Below are positions 1 to 12,100 of a stretch of 64,000 bases of DNA, piece by piece. The DNA is from Ophiura sarsii (Eukaryota > Echinodermata > Ophiuroidea > Amphilepidida > Ophiuridae): NCBI GenBank assembly GCA_035610835.1, contig CM069441.1:100003606-100067605 (forward strand), read 5' to 3'. Numbering within the stretch: the first letter of the stretch is position 1; every line of letters begins with the position of its first letter. Made by a program: the position numbers and the translations under genes. Under the pieces are notes generated by a model. It was not told the DNA's origin and made no database searches. It worked only from the letters and a program-made list of their open reading frames with translations.

Positions 1-733
1 TCTATACATGTCTGCATATGTAATATCATATAGAGAGACTCCGAAAAATGCAGGACTAAGGTAAATCATCTTTATAGGCTATAATACAATCACCAAGGGT
101 TGATCAATTGAAAATTACAATAGTGTTGGACCCAACTTTCGAAATATTAGTGATCCATGGACTGGAGAACATATGAATTCTGCCTTCGTCGAAAGCTAGC
201 ATATGAGAAGTTATTCGAAAGATGAGCACACCCCACTCTTCCCTACATGATGATGCAATGTATTTATTTCCGGACTTATTCATATAAAAGTGAAAAGAGA
301 GTCGTTGAGCACGCCTGGAGCCTGTCATATATTACACAAAGTCTATTCTTCCCTTCACACTAATTCAGAATTCAATGATTGGAAGGTCGAACAAATCGTT
401 CTTTTGTGTTTCAAGTACAAAAGAATTCGTGACATGCCTTCAGGCTATGCCATTTTAACGGAAGTATTGGTTTAAATTAACTATGGAAAACCAGTAGGAA
501 ACTAGAGAGCAGTCCCATACGTTGGGGTGCGTAAGTAAAGCTGTTTTAAATACCTGTATTTTAATCCTCGTCTCAAATCGACACAGCAAATTACCCCATC
601 ATTTTTGAAACTTTAAACACCATCACCTAATCGGAGATATTTAGAAGTTTGTAACCCAAAGACCCCTTTTTGGAGTATTTTGGCAACCTATCACCACTGA
701 CCCCTTTCTTTCTCACCCAGTGCCAGCCTTACA
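1..733. other. No recognisable feature
   Basis: AT-rich intergenic DNA without a convincing ORF or repeat end, running up to the transposon that begins at 736. Confidence 0.6.
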
Positions 734-735
734 TA

Positions 736-1835
736 CAGGGTGTCCCAAAAGTCTATGCACGTTTTTGAAGAGTCATATCTCATAAAATATAAATCATATG
801 GTATAAATTTAACCATATTTTGATAGACGAGATTTGGGAAATTATTTTGATACCAAATACAACCCTATTGGTCAACCCACAACATCATAAAACTGGTTGA
901 AAGTTTTTGGCCGTGTGCCAGACCCACCAATACCAAGTACCACACATTGTTGTAAACATAAGGTGCGCATGAATTAACGGTATGAAAACAACGTTGCGCA
1001 TTAGTCACAGTTCACTGCTTACCTTGCAACTTTAATGTTATTACCAAACTCGGTCACTCACGACATAAATAGGCGTAGTGGATAACATTGCACAGCAAAA
1101 ATCTTCATTCGAGATGGTTTACAGCATAGATAAGCGAATACAAATTGTATGGTTCTACGCTGAAACAAATTCAGTTCAACTTACTCAACAAAAGTTCAGA
1201 AAACATTTCAAAGTGAAACGCGCACCAGGAAGAATATCCATTCTGAAGTTGGTGGATACATTTTTGAACACAGGAACTGTGCATGATTTATCTCGATGTG
1301 GTAGAAAAAAGACTGGTAGATCAACAAGTCACAAAATCTTAACATGTTTGACAGCTGTGTGATGTGTGTGTTCACTTTTCTGTTACGTTATTCAATTTTT
1401 TAGTTCAGTGTTTTTGCATTAGCACACGTCTCTGTATAAATGGAAAACATTTAAACTAGATTTCACTACAGAAACGAAAATTATGTGTGATATAGTTTGT
1501 TATTTATGATGGGATCAGTGGATCACTGTTATGTAAAATTTTAAATATTACAATTGACGGGTCACTTTCCGTGAAACCAACTCTACCCGTCTTTTTGTTA
1601 ATCTCAATAGGTATGGATTTATGAACTTTATTCCTCCGAAGTATAAAATTATATTTTTTCAGTAATACATATTTTACTTCTAGGGTGGCATTACAAACAG
1701 ATGTTACTCCAATGTTTGGTATCAAAATTATTTCCTACATCTCCTCTTTCTAAATATGTATTCATATTTTCAATACGTTAATATTTTGCGAAATACAAAG
1801 CTTCAAAGTCGTGCATAGACTTTTGGGACACCCTG
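736..1835 (+). mobile_element. Mariner-like element with TA target site and HTH ORF fragment
   Basis: Terminal inverted repeats begin CAGGGTGTCCCAAAAGTC and match for about 26 bases at both ends, each flanked by TA. The 1100-bp body holds a short ORF at 1078-1362 described separately. No DDE catalytic domain is present, so it is a deleted, non-autonomous Tc1/mariner-type copy. Confidence 0.8.
1078..1362 (+). pseudogene. N-terminal helix-turn-helix fragment of a mariner-like transposase
   Basis: 94 residues. EMVYSIDKRIQIVWFYAETN, then QQKFRKHFKV..APGRISILKLVDTF..TGTVHDL, resembles the HTH DNA-binding region (DUF4817 type) found at the start of some mariner transposases: (M)Y...RV.IV..Y.E..S...TQR.FR..F.....PS..TI.RLV..F..TG.V. 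The ORF stops straight after this domain and no DD(E/D) catalytic part follows. It lies inside the TIR pair at 736-1835. Confidence 0.6.
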
Positions 1836-1837
1836 TA

Positions 1838-2214
1838 CAGTGTACATCCATTCACCCCTACTTCCTCCCGGGATGTAACAGTTACACGAGTCAACAAAGA
1901 AAAGAAAAATGCAATCTGGTTTGTGCAACTTTTAGAAAAAATATGCTTTTGGGGGAATGTTCCATTTAAACATTTCGTATTTGGATTTGGTGTTTGAACG
2001 AACTTCAAGATAACTAAATTGGTTGCCATGGCAAACAAAAGCTCGTCATGGTTCTGTAGATATTGCCTACATAACATCTGTGCAAACAAATTGGAGCTTT
2101 TATTATTGAGTTCTGTTCGTTCCTGTGTTTAGGGAACACAGTCACAACATGCCGTGTTCATTGGTGTTGGTAACTATATAGACACCATGGCTTCGATGTG
2201 GTATACAACATGCA
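1838..2214. other. No recognisable feature
   Basis: Non-coding sequence between the mariner-like element and the 615-bp interspersed repeat. Confidence 0.5.
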
Positions 2215-2220
2215 TAAGCT

Positions 2221-2835
2221 GATACAGCCAGTAGGGAGGTACGTCACGCTGCATGTCATAATTTGTTATACGCGAGAAAACAATGGAGTCGCAGTGACTG
2301 CAATATTTGCTAGAAATAGCTTCGGAAAATGGTATATTTGGGCATCTTAAAAACTGAGAAACGTGTTAAATATCATGTAGAATTTTAGAGGAGGGGGTCA
2401 ATAACATCCGCAGAACGGTAAAATGTATAGTATTAAACACGTTTTGTGACCAAATTTATGTCGTAAAATGTTGGAAAATTCACATTTGGAAAATATGTGG
2501 TCTTCGAAATTACAGGAATCCTAACTCATTCTAAACCTCTCTAAATCATGAAATGAACCCTCGTCTACAAAAAAAAAGTCCATGTACGTATTGCTCTATC
2601 TGCTTGGAGATAGCGAAGACCACGGAAACTTCATAGCTTCATACCACGGAATGAAATCCGCCATAGACATACATGACGAAAATCGTACAGATTTGCACTG
2701 CAGTCCTCTGTGTCGGGATTGTTGACAATAGCAAGGTCGTTAGCCTATTGTGTTTGTGCATGTGTGTGACGACTGACCCCGTTTAACAATCTTCATAAGC
2801 TTTCATATAGGGCTTGGGTGACCTAACTATTGACT
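2221..2835 (+). repeat. 615-bp interspersed repeat, copy A
   Basis: This block recurs in inverted orientation at 22984-23597. It is similar end to end by eye, with only scattered substitutions. One edge reads CAGCCAGTAGGGAGGT, the other ACCTAACTATTGACTG. There is no coding potential. It is probably an unclassified non-autonomous element. A short third piece of the edge lies at 25978-26012. Confidence 0.8.
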
Positions 2836-4598
2836 GGATAACTGGGAGGGTTCTGAAATGTACTATTGGAATTAGGCTCAAACCTCCTCAGTCCTCAACC
2901 GCACCCCATCCTCCTTAAAATTAATCTGCAAAGATATTGGCATGTCTCGTCAATTGCGTTTAAGACTGCAGATGTCATTGGCCAACCAAAGTAAGATCAA
3001 TTCATTATAAAAAGCAGGATGTTTTGAAAATATTAAGCCTTTACAGAGAAAATACTTACAGGAATTTTTTGTTTTTATCCGAAACTAAGCATGGGCATCG
3101 CTATGGGTGGTGAAATGTTCCTGAATTTGCATTTGTATATCTTCTGAAAAACAATGCAACTAATACTTCAGTGTCAGTTTTCAGTGCCAAATTTTATTTA
3201 CAAGTTCATGAGACCAACGGCCTCAAAACACAAAATATTGCCATTTTGACATATCCTATAGTTACACAATATCGTACAAATAGTTGACATGGTAATTAAC
3301 GTACACACATTTTATAGTAATATTTCAACGATTTAGAGCAACAAAGCTCCATCTGCAATAGTTGCTAGATGTTATCATATGCAGTAGTCTGTAGCTGAAC
3401 AATATTGACATAAGCTAAAAGCGATACACTTCAGCTATAGCAGATAGGATATTTCCCCCCTTACATTTCAGTTATGTGAAAGGCAATATCTGGAATAGCT
3501 TCTCCATGTTATATATTACAGCTGCTTTTAAGATATCCCCTTGTGGAAACACAATCTCACACATGGCAGGGTTTTGCTGCACTAAACAATCACTAATGAT
3601 AACAATTATATATTATAAATATTATATTTATTTATGAACTACCGTATTGTAATTGTATTGTTGTAGAGGACATTTTTTAAGTATTACATTGCAATAGAAG
3701 ATTCATAAATTTAAACTGTGTAAGTATTACATTGTATAGAAGATTCATAAATGTTGGCTGATTGGTTCCAAAATTGGACCTATTCTATCTGATACCCACC
3801 AAGGAACCACTATTGACCAATTGACAATATAGACATACCATGTTTTAAAATACCTGCCTACACATAAAGAGTTCGGGCTCCTTATTCAAATTAACCTGGA
3901 GAATGACATCAAAATTAGTATTATCTTTACTTGAAACGTTTAAGGTAACATCAAAAAATAATAAACATTTTAGCCAAGAGTTATTTGAATAGAATTTAGT
4001 GTTACCTCCAACCTCCAAGATGGCCACTAATCCAAAACACGCAAGGTCTATATGACAGTGTCATTGTTAAAATGTTGTTGGTTTCTCAACACTAAGCCTA
4101 CCTATAATATCTCAGTGATAATGATGCTATGATAACAGCATAGAGAGAGCAATTTTGTATCTAGAGAATATATTCACTTGCATGAATCTTAGTAGAACTT
4201 AAATCAGTTTATCTAATGTATGGTATGAAGTAACATGTATTTGACATTTGGGGTTTTAATTTGTCATTCACGTAGCTAGTTTCATTGTAACCTTGGTTAC
4301 ATCATGCATATACCACCCTCAAGATATTTTGAGAGAACAATGACATGACCAGCACATGCTCCCACCTTAATTCATATCATATAAGTGAAGAGTAACTATA
4401 CAAAAATAATATGCCATTATACACACATGTATTATTAATTACTTGCTAATTCAAACTTCTTTCAAAGGTTATACAGTATAAAAGAGAAGCTCGTCCCCAC
4501 TGTAAGAGCGAAAAAACACATAACAAACGTTATAGGTAATATATACATCTACCCTGTAAATATGTTACCAGGAGTGTGCGCCAAAATTTCAGATCTGA
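2836..4598. other. AT-rich intergenic DNA, little structure
   Basis: No coding signal. The only structure noted is a short direct repeat (AAGTATTACATTG then AGAAGATTCATAAA) at about 3680-3755. Confidence 0.5.
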
Positions 4599-4599
4599 A

Positions 4600-5285
4600 G
4601 CTACTTCATCTGGAAACTTTAACTTTTACGTGATCATATCTTGATGGCGCTGTAGCACTGTCTGCTGTTTGCTGCTTTAGGGACGCACCATTAGATTATC
4701 AGGAGTGAGTAGGAAGTTGGGTTCGGGGGATTTGTTTTTTTGGCCGTCGTAAGGGGGCGTTTTTGTGTTTTTTTGCGCCGCCGAGGCGGCGAATTTTTTT
4801 TTTTTAACGTATTCATTCATATTGAGTTGGGTGGGGTAGATTTTTTTATTTTTTTTACTTTTCAGGGGGGAATTTTTTGTTGTTGGCCTGCATAGAGGGG
4901 GAATTGTTTTTCTTCCGAAAACTTCCTACCGCCCAACACCCCCCCCCCCCCCTGAAAATCTAATGGTGCGTCACTTAGGTAGAGACTTGCATCAAGTCTG
5001 TCAGATACAAAAAACAACGGACGGTATTGGGTATATTTAAAGGGAAGTGACAAACTGAGCTACAAATGTATAAAACAAACAATTAAATATGATTTAATTA
5101 TATTCAGGTTGGTAAAACCCCTGCAACACGTAAGGTTTTAATGATAATTTTCTAAACTGCTCAAGTTTTTAGGAATTTTTCCAACAATTCCATGCAAACT
5201 TTAATTAAGTCTATACCGAAGCAGACGACAAACAGCGCTACAGCGCCATCAAGAAATGATTAAAGTTCCCGGATGAGCTCATTAA
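4600..5285. mobile_element. Non-autonomous element with TGATGGCGCTGTAGC inverted arms
   Basis: Arms at about 4600-4656 and 5237-5285 are inverted repeats sharing AACTTTAA and TGATGGCGCTGTAGC (4642-4656 against 5237-5251). The interior right of the nested MITE (TTGCATCAAGTCTGTCAGA; AAGCAGACGACAAACAGCG) resembles the MITEs at 34913 and 40970. Exact ends are uncertain. Confidence 0.55.
4682..4972. mobile_element. Nested MITE with GACGCACCATTAGATT termini
   Basis: Perfect 16-base terminal inverted repeats GACGCACCATTAGATT (4682-4697 and 4957-4972) enclose G/T-rich sequence with a long C run near the right end. It sits inside the element at 4600-5285 and so inserted later. Confidence 0.7.
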
Positions 5286-6635
5286 ATTAGCCTAGAAAGT
5301 GTGACCTGCTATTTATGTATGCACAGTATAGGAGTATCCTTTTCTTTGAATTAGACCATAGCATTATACTGTTACATCAATTTTAGTAGGGCCTGGTATG
5401 TTAAAGCCAATCCATGGGATTAGACATTTTCATGACTGGCTGCAGATTCAAAGATGCAACAGTCAATAGGTATCAATGAAACTGGGGGAAAACCTGAAAG
5501 GTGCATACATTTAGATATAGAATCTTAAATGACTGAAAGTAAATAGAACTATGGAAATTTGAATAAGAAAAAGCCTGAATATTTGATCAAGACTAAAACA
5601 AAGGCATTTCAGTTATTTAAAAAAAACCATGATTCATTGGAATACATTGACGAATGGTGTGATAATTTGACCATCCTATGGATTGGTTTTAAAATAGAGG
5701 GCTTTAATAAATATGGTTTAACATGATAACGTAATGGTCGATTTTTAAAATTCATTTTTTAAATGAAAACCAAATAAATGGTATTTTTAGCACCATAATT
5801 GGTTTTGAATATGCACACCTGAAATCTTTGTGACGCCTTTGCGAAAAAGTGTCAGTTCAATCTGGCTTGCCCTATATCTGCTAAATGGCTCAGGACCAAT
5901 CAGATAACAGTTTTTGTATCCATAATACACTAAAATGTTTGAAAAGTAATTCATGCCTAAAATATACACACAATCATATGTCAATCCAAATCCAGAGTTA
6001 ATTGAGTGGGTAAGGCATTACCATTTCAAAACAGATTGTTTAGAAACCTTTACCAACTTTCAAAGCCTATCTCAAGAATTACTGAACCAATACTAGTAAT
6101 GTTTGTACTTATGTATTCCTCATGGTGATTCTAAAATATGGTAATGACATTTAATTATTTTGAATTTTTAAAACATTTGGTGACATTTTGGAATGTCGTC
6201 TGGAAGAACTGAGCTGTTAGATCTTTGAGATGAAAATCAAATCCAAGGAATGTTTTAACACTCCCGCACATGTACATTTTAAATGATATTAAGCTCTTAT
6301 CATTTTGGGAATGGGAGGAAAATGATTGTTCAATGTGGGTCTGGTTGTATTTTTTATAGACGAGACATTGAGGAAAGGCACATATGGCTGTCATTTGATG
6401 TACAAAATAATGAGAAAGATATAAAACTTATATATAAATCTATATGTATATAAACTCCAATATTGTGGAAAAGTAAGATTTGAATTCTACTTGTGACATA
6501 GGTTCATTTGTAAGTTAGATATAAGTTAAAATACAGTCAAAAGAGTAAGAACAGTGTTGGTCAAACATTTGATTAACCACAGCTAATTCCTCTTATGCAT
6601 TAAAACTCCTTTCAAATGTACATTGCCTGGCTTAG
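5286..6635. other. No recognisable feature
   Basis: AT-rich intergenic DNA. ORFs here are short and show no recognisable domain. Confidence 0.5.
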
Positions 6636-7440
6636 GGCCCTGTCACAATTTTGCGTAAAGAGCTAACGTGTACCCGACGTTTTCGAAATTTGGGTTCACG
6701 TTCATGTGAGTTGTCATTCGTTCGTGAATATTTGGCATACGTTGTATTAGTTAGCGGTTCGCTAGGGGGTTCCCAGAGGTACGCTGGGGTTTATGAAAAT
6801 GTTTCAGCTTCTTCTCCTCTTCCTCCTTCTCCTCTTCCTCCTCCTTCTCCTCTTCCTCTTTGTTTTTACTCGCTTGTCAAGGGGGGGGGGGGGGGGGGGG
6901 AGGGAATGGCCTTTAACAGATATACTTATTTGTTAGAGTTCCCAATTTGGCTATTCCGCTCCTACCAAATGGTATAAGCGTTATAAGTGTTATTTAAGCG
7001 TTCTTTTTAAGCGTTCCTTGGTTTGAACGGTTAGCTCATTTAAATATTTAGTTTTTCATAAGCGTTGTTTTTAAGCGTTCCTTGGCTTGAACGGTTATCT
7101 CATTTGAATATTTAGGCTCCTACGAGATCTTATCGAACGGCTATCGATTACCGAGTGGTTATAAGCGGTCGACTAGCGTTCGACTAGCGTTCTTCACCGG
7201 TCACCTAGGCGTTTTTTCTAAGCGTTCCTAACTTCCTTGGCTCGAACGGTTAGCTCATTTAAATAATTAGACTCCTACGAGCGCTTATCGAACGCTTATA
7301 AGCGGTCGACTAGCATTCGAAGCCGCAAATTCTCATATTTTAACCATAGGAATTTCCTTAACGTTCAACATAAATAAGCAATCATTGAATGGTTATCAAA
7401 GATTAGTGGAACGCTAATGGAACGCTAATAATTTAGGTAA
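6636..7440. repeat. GGCCCTGTCAC-family element with AAGCGTTCCTTGG repeats
   Basis: The left edge GGGCCCTGTCACA matches the terminus of the element at 17623-19427. Inside are a CTCTTCCTC tract with a run of about 20 G (6880-6901) and three or four diverged tandem units of about 75-120 bp, each with TTAAGCGTTCCTTGG, GAACGGTTA and CATTTAAATA (7000-7330). The right terminus was not found. Confidence 0.5.
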
Positions 7441-7639
7441 GGGAAATTGCAAAAAATGCTGAAGTAAATTTCTATTTGGTCAATCACATCATTTAGTTAC
7501 ACTGATTCCGTGATCTTCTATCGATGTCATTACACTAATGCAGCATTATCATCAGGTACAGCTTGTCTGTGTAAGAAATAAATATGAGATATTCAATTAA
7601 AGTTGATGCATTAGGCAATTATACTTCGTTCAAAGAAGA

Positions 7640-7921
7640 AAAAAAACAGCTTTTGAAATGTGGTGTTGGCGCAAGATGTTAGATGTATCTTATAAAGAGC
7701 ATAATACCAATTAATTTGTCAGAAGTCAGATTGGGGACCAAACTTCTCTGTGTATAATAAGATCATGCGCAATCAAACTGCAATACTTTGGACATATTGC
7801 TATAAGACGAGAAGGTGACAACCTAGAAAAGGTAATAACCCAAGGAGCTATCGAAGAAATGCATAAACATGGCAGACCAAAACTCTATTGGACTGATGGA
7901 ATTAAGGATGCAACCGGTCTT
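7640..7921 (+). mobile_element. 3' fragment of an RTE-like LINE
   Basis: Conceptual translation with one stop gives FEMWCWRKMLDVSYKEH, RSQIG, LQYFGHIAIRREGDNLEK and GAIEEMHKHGRPKLYW, the C-terminal region downstream of the reverse transcriptase in RTE-like LINE proteins. It breaks off at a T run. 5' truncated and dead. Confidence 0.75.
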
Positions 7922-8955
7922 TTTTTTTATCACTACACATCGCATGTCACAAAATAGACAATAATGGCGCTCCATTATCAATAGAGTCACAAAGAATCAG
8001 CCATGATCCCTATGAATTCCTATGATCGTTGCAGGATTACACGCGAGTGGTGCCATTTGTCTTTTTCATTCAATTTATGCTTCTATAGTCACATTATAGC
8101 AAATCATCGTAAATGACAGGCATTTCATATCCCTGTCTCTGAACAATACGATATCGGGTAACAAAACCAAGGCAAAGATAGTAAACATTACGATATCGCG
8201 TAACAAGTGAAGGATGTCAACTTCGCCTTGCTTTCGTTACGCGGTATCGACGTTTACCACATCTACATATGAAGGCGTCAATTTATAAATCATGTCTATA
8301 CAAAGTAGGTTCCTAGGTTCCTCAGGGACTCAAAAATTAAGTGGGGTTGTTTCCCTTAAAGGGGCATTAAGAGATGCCGGTTGAAGGCTACGACCTTAAT
8401 TATGATAAAAACTGGGATTTGTATATTTTTACAATTGTATTACATATATGAACTTACACCTCTAAGGATTAAGAAAAACCAGCCCTCTTTGTACAACAAA
8501 ACGTCGATTCAAAATGCTGGTTGAGGTAACCAGAATGCTACGTCAAACAGTGTCTCCCTGAAGCACGCTTGATAAATAACGCGAACCACATTTACATAGA
8601 GGGCGCTTTAAAGAAAAGGTTCAATAAATAGCGATGGTATTGTTTTAATCAAGTTTTGCTGTGTTTTTGTGAGTACAACAATAATGTTATATTTTGATGT
8701 TCATCTTAAATTCTGACGTAAATTAATGTATTAAAAAACCCAGTAGATCGCCCTTGGTGAACTAGTTTACACCTGTTCATTTGGTGACAGATGAAATAAT
8801 TAAAGAAGGAGAAATCTCAACCTTGAGATATTCCCAATGAATCTGGCAGGTAAGAGTGGACCTAAGAGTTCAACTACTAAGGCTTTTTCTATCAACAGAA
8901 TACAGAAGATGCAACTTCAAATTGAAACTTACAGCAACAGCATTATTACATATAC

Positions 8956-9105
8956 TCACTGTCTATTTTTGCAGCATCTATCAAAGAAGCGTTTGATTGG
9001 GTTATCGGAGGAGACTCTGAAACAGCCAGAATCATCTGGAATTTCTTCACATTGCTTTATAAAAGCCTGCAATTCATTCTCGCATTCTCCTCTCTCTCGG
9101 AATTG
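8956..9105 (-). CDS. mcoln: mucolipin coding exon 13 (C-terminal tail, stop codon)
   Basis: 49 codons plus TGA after the acceptor tttatttcag. The tail ELQAFIKQCEEIPDDSGCFR aligns with ELRTFI.EC.D.P.SG.YR of vertebrate mucolipins and ends RFFDRCCKNRQ. The CC pair sits where TRPML1 has its palmitoylated cysteine cluster. No clear AATAAA was found on the minus strand in the next 500 bases. Confidence 0.93.
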   Translation of the reverse strand, partial: QFRERGECENELQAFIKQCEEIPDDSGCFRVSSDNPIKRFFDRCCKNRQ

Positions 9106-12100
9106 CTGAAATAAAAAAATAGAATAATAAACATACACACAGATAATCCAAAAAAATATTGATATTAAGTGAAAATCTGAACTTTAGAGAATTAGGGAGT
9201 TACGTCACATTCATGGTAAGGTGTCCATATCAATTATATAATCATAAAATAACGACGCAAATCGAAACAATACAAAAGATTTTTGTATAGATGACTTTTT
9301 GATTACTGTTGGTTAAAACTTTTGTTAGCACCATTGCATAGAAGGTAACATAAATTACCATTTTGTACAGGTAGTTTACTGAAATATAGAAGGCATCTGC
9401 AATATGTTGGGGAAAATCAATGTTGATATTTGACGACTTTATGAGAAATTGATTCTACACTTTTATGGAAACTTAAAAAGTAAAGACTCGTGCCGAGGTA
9501 AGCTCGCGCGCTGAGTGACCATCTCTCTTTGGGCCAGACTCCTCGATGTAATTTTGGCTGTAGGGGGTTCGCCACTTCTCCCGCACAGCGGGTCTGTTTT
9601 ACTTCCCAACATGAATGCCGGTACCCATTTGTACACACCTGGGGGAAGAGAGGCAAACGCGGTTAAGCATGTTAAGTGCATTGCCCAATGACACAACACG
9701 CTGGCCGAAACTTATATTGTGATTAAACTGACAAAGTCAAAGTTATTCCAAGAAATATGCTACATCTTGTTGACCTTTCAATGATACCAGTAGGGTGTAT
9801 AATCATCTAACCCTAACCTTCCTTATCACCACAAAATACTACAGTACGTGCTGGTAGCGTGTGCTTCACGATCTTATGGCAGGATCAGGCAGTCTATACT
9901 ACCAGATACTACAGTAGGTGCTGGTAGCGTGTGCTTCACGATCTTATGGCAGGATCAGGCAGGCTATACTACCAGATACTACAGTAGGTGCTGGTAGCGT
10001 GTGCATCACGATCTTATGGCACGATCTTATGGCAGGATCAGGCAGGCTATACTACCAGATACTACAGTACGTGCTGGTAGCGTGTGCATCACGATCTTAT
10101 GGCACGATCAGGCAGGCTATACTACCAGATACTACAGTAGGTGCTGGTAGCGTGTGCATCACGATCTTATGGCACGATCAGGCAGGCTATACTACCAGAT
10201 ACTACAGTAGGTGCTGGTAGCGTGTGCTTCACGATCGTATGGCACGATCAGGCAGGCTATACTACCAGATACTACAGTAGGTGCTGGTAGCGTGTGCTTC
10301 ACGATCTTATGGCACAATCAGGCAGGCTATCAAATGATGAATAAAATATTAAGATTTGTTTTGCCGAAATCCACATGGGCGACCGGGGTTAGATAGAGGC
10401 ACTGGCGCAGCCTGATTTGCCCTCAAAATGTGACCTGTTTTTCTCCCCTGATAGTTTTATTTCCCATGTCCGGGGGTTAAGGGTTAAGAGACATCCCTTT
10501 TCCTGGTCACTTAACCTTAACCTTCCTCATTACTACAAAACACTACAGTACTAGGTGCTAGTCGCACCCACTTCCCCGTTTTCATTACCTAATAGTTTTA
10601 TTCCCTAAAACACGCTCAGGGAGTATAGTTTTGAAAAGAAAAAGAACAAGAATGCAATAGAACTTACCTTGACCGTTTCATATGTGTCCAGGATGACGGC
10701 GATGAAGAGACTGAGTACTACATAGATGAATAAACTTATGAATGAGTAGAGGTAGACTCTGCTAAAATAATATATCGGTGTAGTGACGTCGTCTTCGTCT
10801 GACAAAGCACGGAATGTAACAAACATGTCATCGCCGTTGATCAGGGAGAACAAACACTCTATGCTAATGCCCAAAGTTTGGAACTGTGGAAAAAGACGAA
10901 AAAGGACAACATTATAATAAGTCTGAAATCAGTTGCAAAAGGAGACAATTTGAGACGTGGTCAATAATACAAAATACTTATAGAGCGCCTTACAACAAGT
11001 TCTCAAAGTGCTTAAATACAAAGAGAAAAGTACAAAATACATAAAATACAAACAAAAAATATATGAGAGACATACTACATCAACTGTGTATCAAAAATAC
11101 AGAGGGCCTGCACAATAGTTTGACAAAAATAATATACTAATCAATGTGTGGACTTAAAGATGAGTCTCGAGACACTTCTTAAATTGGCCAAGAGATGAAA
11201 TTGAGCGAATATATGATGGTTCAAATCTTTGGTGCTATGATCGCAAAAGTTCTGTTACTGTAAAAGTTTGTGTTTCATGTAGCCGGGATGCGAAGCGGAA
11301 TTAGTCACATGTAAGCAGTTTTCAATTAAAAGCAGGTGAAAATGCAGTATCCAAACCCTGCTAAATCAAACCTATAGTTTTTAAGTTACAAACAATTTAC
11401 CAACTGAGAAAACATGTTAAAACAAGAATTTGTCACTTCATTATCTAATACCTATAACTCAAAATCAATATTCCCGACATCCGACTCATAACGAATGATC
11501 ATGTCACATTTTATAAATGATGTTCTTTGACGTAATTGTCTCAAATACTATTCAAAAAGGTTTTAATTTAGGCTTTATCATTCGAGTGTAAAATATGCTG
11601 AGACTGCGGATCTAAAGAATCTAAGACAACAAAACAGAAATCATAACTATTGATGAAATAAATAATAAACTATTTTTTCTGCACAATTTACACTAATTTT
11701 GTCATGAATAAGGTTCATTTTGGCTTTAAACAAGCTCCTAAAAAACTTTATTTTTTTATTTATTTTAAATTGCGACCTATGTATTAATTTTACCGTCATA
11801 ATTCCATGATTCCCCTTGTCAAATGAACCAACAGTGCCAATCAATGACCGACAGGCTCAAATATTACTACGCCACTGATCAAAAGCCATCTCTTTGATGA
11901 TTTGCATAGCCACTACCACAGCCTACGAATCAACCAAACCCTCGTTTGGCTTTACCTTTTCGTGATATGGTCCCAAGACGATCCAGCCCGCAAAGCCATA
12001 GCCTAAGAACATGATTGCAGCACATAGTAAAAATCTAAGCACATTTGGCATGGCACACTTCAGTGTTATAATAGGGATCTGTAAAGTAAACAGCATTCAT

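Noticed and set aside
6651..6977. Proline-rich ORF (PLPPSPLPPPSPLP)
   Set aside because: Produced by a CTCCTT microsatellite and a G run; no other coding evidence.
9837..10330. CRISPR-like repeat array
   Set aside because: Copies are contiguous 70-bp units with no unique spacers, and the DNA is plainly animal.
9918..10396. Two ORFs of 100 and 61 aa rich in MLVACASRSYG repeats
   Set aside because: They are translations of the 70-bp tandem array; the period is not a multiple of 3, and all frames read alike.
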